A stretch of 64,000 bases of DNA from Coffea arabica (Eukaryota; Streptophyta; Magnoliopsida; Gentianales; Rubiaceae). Numbering within the stretch: the first letter of the stretch is position 1; the number at the start of each line of letters is the position of its first letter. The stretch spans positions 4,690,501 through 4,754,500 of the forward strand of contig NC_092323.1 of the NCBI RefSeq assembly GCF_036785885.1, in the 5' to 3' direction. Both the position numbers and the translations under genes were made by a program. Of the stretch, positions 60,651-64,000 are shown one piece after another. Below the pieces are notes generated by a model. It was not told where the DNA came from, did no database searches, and saw only the letters and a program-made list of their open reading frames with translations.

Positions 60651-62037
60651 CTACCCTTCGGTCTTCAGCATTTGAAGTAAGGCCTCGTTCCATGTATCAA
60701 TGGGGCCAGGAAGGCACCAATGGGCACAATCCGGGTTCTTGATATTTGCACTAGCCGGATGTCCATAGTGACTTGGGTGACCATCCGGCCTCAGCGTCAT
60801 CATTTCAGTGACTTCTAGCATCCTAAACTTGGGTCCCCTAGTTTTCCTCGCTTCTGTCTCTGCAGCTGTTAACTCTGCTACTTGAGTTGAATGAAGCTCC
60901 GAAAAGTAGTCACTCAACTTCATTTCATGTTTTGGAGTTGGCCTTGTTCTGGAACAAGTCCCACCTTCATTCCAATATCCATTCTCATAATGGGACGGCG
61001 TAAACGTCCTCAGGAACGTAATCCCTTTAAATTTCTCTAGATTCAGCAGCGTCCTAAACGATGTTCTGAAGGCCATTTTGTAGCCGTAGAATACATCAAG
61101 GTCTGTGATGTTTTGTTTTTTGCAGAGGTAACAACCTACAAGCTTTCCCTTTTCATAGTACATGAGTGGCCTAAGGAACCACTGTCCAGAGGAGATAATC
61201 AGAAAATTGAAATTCTCGACTTGAGTTGCCCAGGTCTCATCAACCTCATCCAAGTAGACATTCATCCTAGTGAGGTTGACGTTGACTTCGGCATCTTCTG
61301 ATCTAACCAGATGGAAGGACCAGTAAAATGCTAATGTGAAATTGTATTCTGCATAGAACCACAGCCTAATTTTCGCAAATGGGGCATGTGCTACTATAGT
61401 GGGATCGGCTACCTGGAGGAAGGATTATACAATGTGGTAGTTACAGCAACAGAAGTAGGCAATTATTGATTTCCCCCCAAACCCTCCCCACCCACACGCA
61501 CCAAGTACGAGGAAATAAGAACAAACAGTCGAGATCGGCAGCACTTACACTGGCTAACATGCAGAGCAACGATTGCAGCTGGTTCCTAGCGAGGGAATCA
61601 CCGATGAAGGCCATGGATTTTCCTCTCATGAGTTCCAAAAACTCGGTTGCATCAAATAAGGGCAGCCCGCATTCGTAAGGCTTCCACCTCCACTTCATAA
61701 ATTCCGTGTCCGGCCGGCCGAATTTCATGCAGTTTTGCCGATCATCCATCTCACAGTTAGTGGCATTTGTATAGTAAGGCCCTTCGGCGTAGGGAACCCA
61801 GTCTCCAGAAAATAAATTGCAATGGCCCTTTGAACTTGTGCCGGTAGAATTACCAACATTTCCGCTGGAAGGCAATAAACTGTAGTAAACAATAACCCCC
61901 TGCTGCCCTGGGGAAAATGAGTAGTTATACAAGCAGAAAAGAGTGGTGAGGAGAAGAGATGATGAGATGAACAAAATCAAAGGCTTGGGATTATCAGGAC
62001 ATGGGCTGGCAAGTGCAGCAGTGATTCGAGGCTTCAT
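60651..62037 (-). CDS. TBL: TBL O-acetyltransferase, gene 5
   Basis: Exons 62037-61549 and 61412-60651 give 416 residues. The start is the ATG at 62037, since the longer frame begins with TTG. One span (about 21-41) precedes the domain at [10 protein letters not shown] (near 75). Catalytic GDS is at 146-148. The partner motif reads DCAH at 391-394, still D-x-x-H. It shares [16 protein letters not shown] and the CMLAS intron site with genes 3 and 4, but is separated from them by the retrotransposon and GH81. Its exon 2 opening ([18 protein letters not shown]) diverges from the ADPVDNSY/EPVDVSY form of the others. A Golgi wall-polysaccharide O-acetyltransferase is predicted. Confidence 0.94.
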
Positions 62038-63223
62038 TCCTGTAGCTGGATGCAATGATTTCCTTCAGAGATAATCCCGGGGTCCTCCGTACTTCGTATG
62101 CAGAACGGCCCCGTGATTTTGGTGTCCAAGGAACTATTTTCCTAGTGATTAGATAGGTCACAGGAGTGCCAGCTCAACCGGTGAAAACTTGCCCTAAAGT
62201 CGTCAATAAAAATGTAATGGAATCATGGAAATTCTTTCTTTTTTTTTTTTTAGGAAGAATTATGGTAATAAAAATGCTTTGCATGTTCCAATTTTTTGCT
62301 TGATTTAATTATCAGCAACTATAACATGCCATTCTGATTACTATAATTATTACCCTTTTTCGCATTTATATATTCTTGTACAAGTAGGTTGCTTCTAACA
62401 AAATGAAACAGCTAAGTAATAACTTTAAATAATCACTCGGTTTTCTCTACCCCTTTTTCTTTGACTTTAGTTATCAATTGGCACCGTCCACCCGCCGGAG
62501 TAACATCAAAATTCCTTTCCATCTGAACCAAGTAATTACCGAGTACCGACTACTTGGAGGAAATAACCGGTTGGCATTTGCGCCAGAGGGCGAAGTTTGA
62601 GAAACTTCTGTATGGTTTAACTTGACCGCGTCCACGACTACCAAGGATAGCCTTTCAATTGTTTTCAACTAAACACCGACACATTGGACCCTGCTGATAC
62701 TGGGAATTACCAAATGCGGAGCATTGATAGCGTCAGCGACCGGGCTTCCTTGGCTTAATTGGTTTTGCACCGACAAAGCCCGCCGGCCCGCAGGTCGGGT
62801 CCATATTCCATGACTCGGGCCTCAAGTGATGGAGAAATATCAAAAGATTAAAATAAAATAAAAAAAAGAGGGATGCTTTCTAATTTCTCAAATTCTACCA
62901 TAAACGAGGCACAGAGTTAATCTCGAGTATTTCTTCCAAGTAAATTAGAAACATTTGTGGGCTGCTTGTCCTTTTCCTCTCCCTCCAACTTCTGGTTTCA
63001 CAAAGAGTGATGAACAGGAGGGACGTCAATAAACATATAAAGCAGACTGACTGCGTTCTGCTCCAATAATTCATATCCGTTTGGTTTGTAGCATATGAAT
63101 CAAGGTCTGAATACAACTTCTCCAATATACGAGACAATTATAAGTGTAACAACCTGGAAATCTACAGAAGGGAAGCTAACTACGGAATACTTTACAACAT
63201 CAATAGGCAAGGCACAAACACAC
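62038..63223. other. Intergenic, TBL gene 5 to golgin-like gene
   Basis: Promoter of TBL gene 5 at the left and 3' UTR of the next gene at the right. No mobile element or extra gene supported. Confidence 0.55.
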
Positions 63224-64000
63224 TCAGAATGCCAGCCTAATGAAAACCAAGATGTGTAGAGCTAAAACATAAACCACGAATGCCGACCTGAGCAGCATTA
63301 ATCTCTGCAAAGTCTCTGTGCGCCCGCCAATTTGAGGCTTGTGATGGGGATCAACTATATAATCTGAAGCAGCAGGTCCCTTGCCAGAACCAATTCTGCC
63401 AAATCTATTTCTTGCTGTATTATTTACATCAGCACCGCTGGTCTCAAGGCTCCTTGATAATGCATTTAGTCTTTCCAACTCCATTTCGTTTAGATGAATT
63501 TCACTCACAAGGCGTTCTGCCTGGGCCTAAAAGAAAAGCAAAATACAACTAACCATTTCCTCTCATAGTCACATGCGAACAAGCAAAGGTGACAAATAGC
63601 AAGCTTTGCAGTATTCCCAGAGCATAAAACCTCACCTGTTTCACCTCGAGCTGCTCAATAAGGCTATGAAGTTGTTTATCCAACATTTTCTCCCGCTGAG
63701 CTGAAGTAAACCATATCAAGTTCAATATAGTTTGTTCAGTAGAATGACACAAAAGATAGTTAACAACAGCTCCCAAATTTTCATGAACCTATTAAAATAT
63801 GATAGCAAAAACTCAAGACCATACAACTTTAGTCTATGATTCTTAAGTTGTTAATTTCAGACCAGAAGCAGCAAATAGTGCGCAAGGAATGCAAAGAAAT
63901 GAACATATAAATAATTCCTCCCCTTTGACACTCACTCTAAGGGTGCTCACAAGTGGCTCCAGTTTAATCAAGTAGGTACATTTCAATAATGTTAAGTCGG
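63224..64000 (-). CDS. Golgin-like tail-anchored protein, 3' part only
   Basis: The C-terminal 170 or so residues of a gene that continues past the window. Exons on minus: beyond 64000 to 63936, 63788-63636 and 63526-63224; all three join in phase 0. A coiled-coil part (KMLDKQLHSLIEQLEVKQAQ, then a Glu/Leu-rich helix) is followed by a Gly/Arg linker and a C-terminal hydrophobic anchor, AFVVYVLALHILVFIRLAF, ending the protein. This layout is that of golgins and related Golgi tethers with a tail anchor. From memory, At5g15880, next to GH81 and TBL21 in Arabidopsis, is annotated as golgin family A and would be the ortholog. A shorter middle exon (63700-63636) using an inner acceptor is an alternative. 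Confidence 0.65.

Noticed and set aside
1-64000. CRISPR arrays, operons, riboswitches, rRNA or tRNA genes
   Set aside because: None seen; the window is plant nuclear DNA and I found no tRNA cloverleaf or rRNA block.

Overview
This is nuclear DNA from a dicot plant. The genes have GT-AG introns, the proteins are plant-specific (FTSHI3, TRICHOME BIREFRINGENCE-LIKE, a cytosolic-type GH81 glucanase), the intergenic DNA is AT-rich, and there are many MITEs, plant SINEs and a Tat-lineage LTR retrotransposon. An asterid is my best guess, but the sequence does not fix the species.

Host genes, left to right: FTSHI3, a chloroplast pseudo-protease AAA ATPase (+, 36-5307, 4 exons). Proline dehydrogenase, mitochondrial (-, 8652-10577, 4 exons). 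A BRCT-RING-PHD-like nuclear protein (+, 16026-20657, 8 exons). A tetraspanin (+, 21517-22516, 2 exons). A possible 73-residue small protein (-, 25839-26060). Five TBL polysaccharide O-acetyltransferase genes: two on + (31782-34096, 37031-39902) and three on - (40486-41928, 43189-44527, 60651-62037), each with two exons and the same phase-0 intron. An intronless GH81 endo-1,3-beta-glucanase (+, 57976-60183). The 3' end of a tail-anchored, golgin-like gene (-, 63224 to the window end). I rebuilt exon joins by hand and each keeps the reading frame.

From memory, Arabidopsis has FTSHI3 next to TBL20 (At3g02450/At3g02440) and GH81, a golgin-like gene, TBL21 and TBL19 in a row (At5g15870-At5g15900). 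The window looks like the unduplicated ancestral block that carries both sets. The TBL cluster and the GH81 gene both act on wall-type glycans, but nothing shows that they work as a unit.

The space between genes is mostly mobile DNA. At 45334-56558 lies a young Ty3/gypsy (Tat lineage) element in minus orientation. It has 595-bp LTRs differing at about two sites, a 5-bp target duplication, gag-pol on - and the lineage's extra antisense ORF on +. Its left LTR alone holds a 1,622-bp Harbinger/Tourist-type element with a very AT-rich core, so the order of insertion can be read directly. Elsewhere there are four hAT-type elements with intact 8-bp duplications (14791, 26784, 34649, 38069), a 983-bp foldback element with 391-bp arms and a 9-bp duplication (23750), long Tourist-type elements (12715, 28130), several short MITEs and two SINEs with target duplications.

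No new multigene system with a convincing function was found. The best leads are the nested young insertions, the five-gene TBL cluster with one member carrying a long charged stem, the BRCT-RING-PHD protein, and a set of unrelated-size MITEs sharing one subterminal motif.
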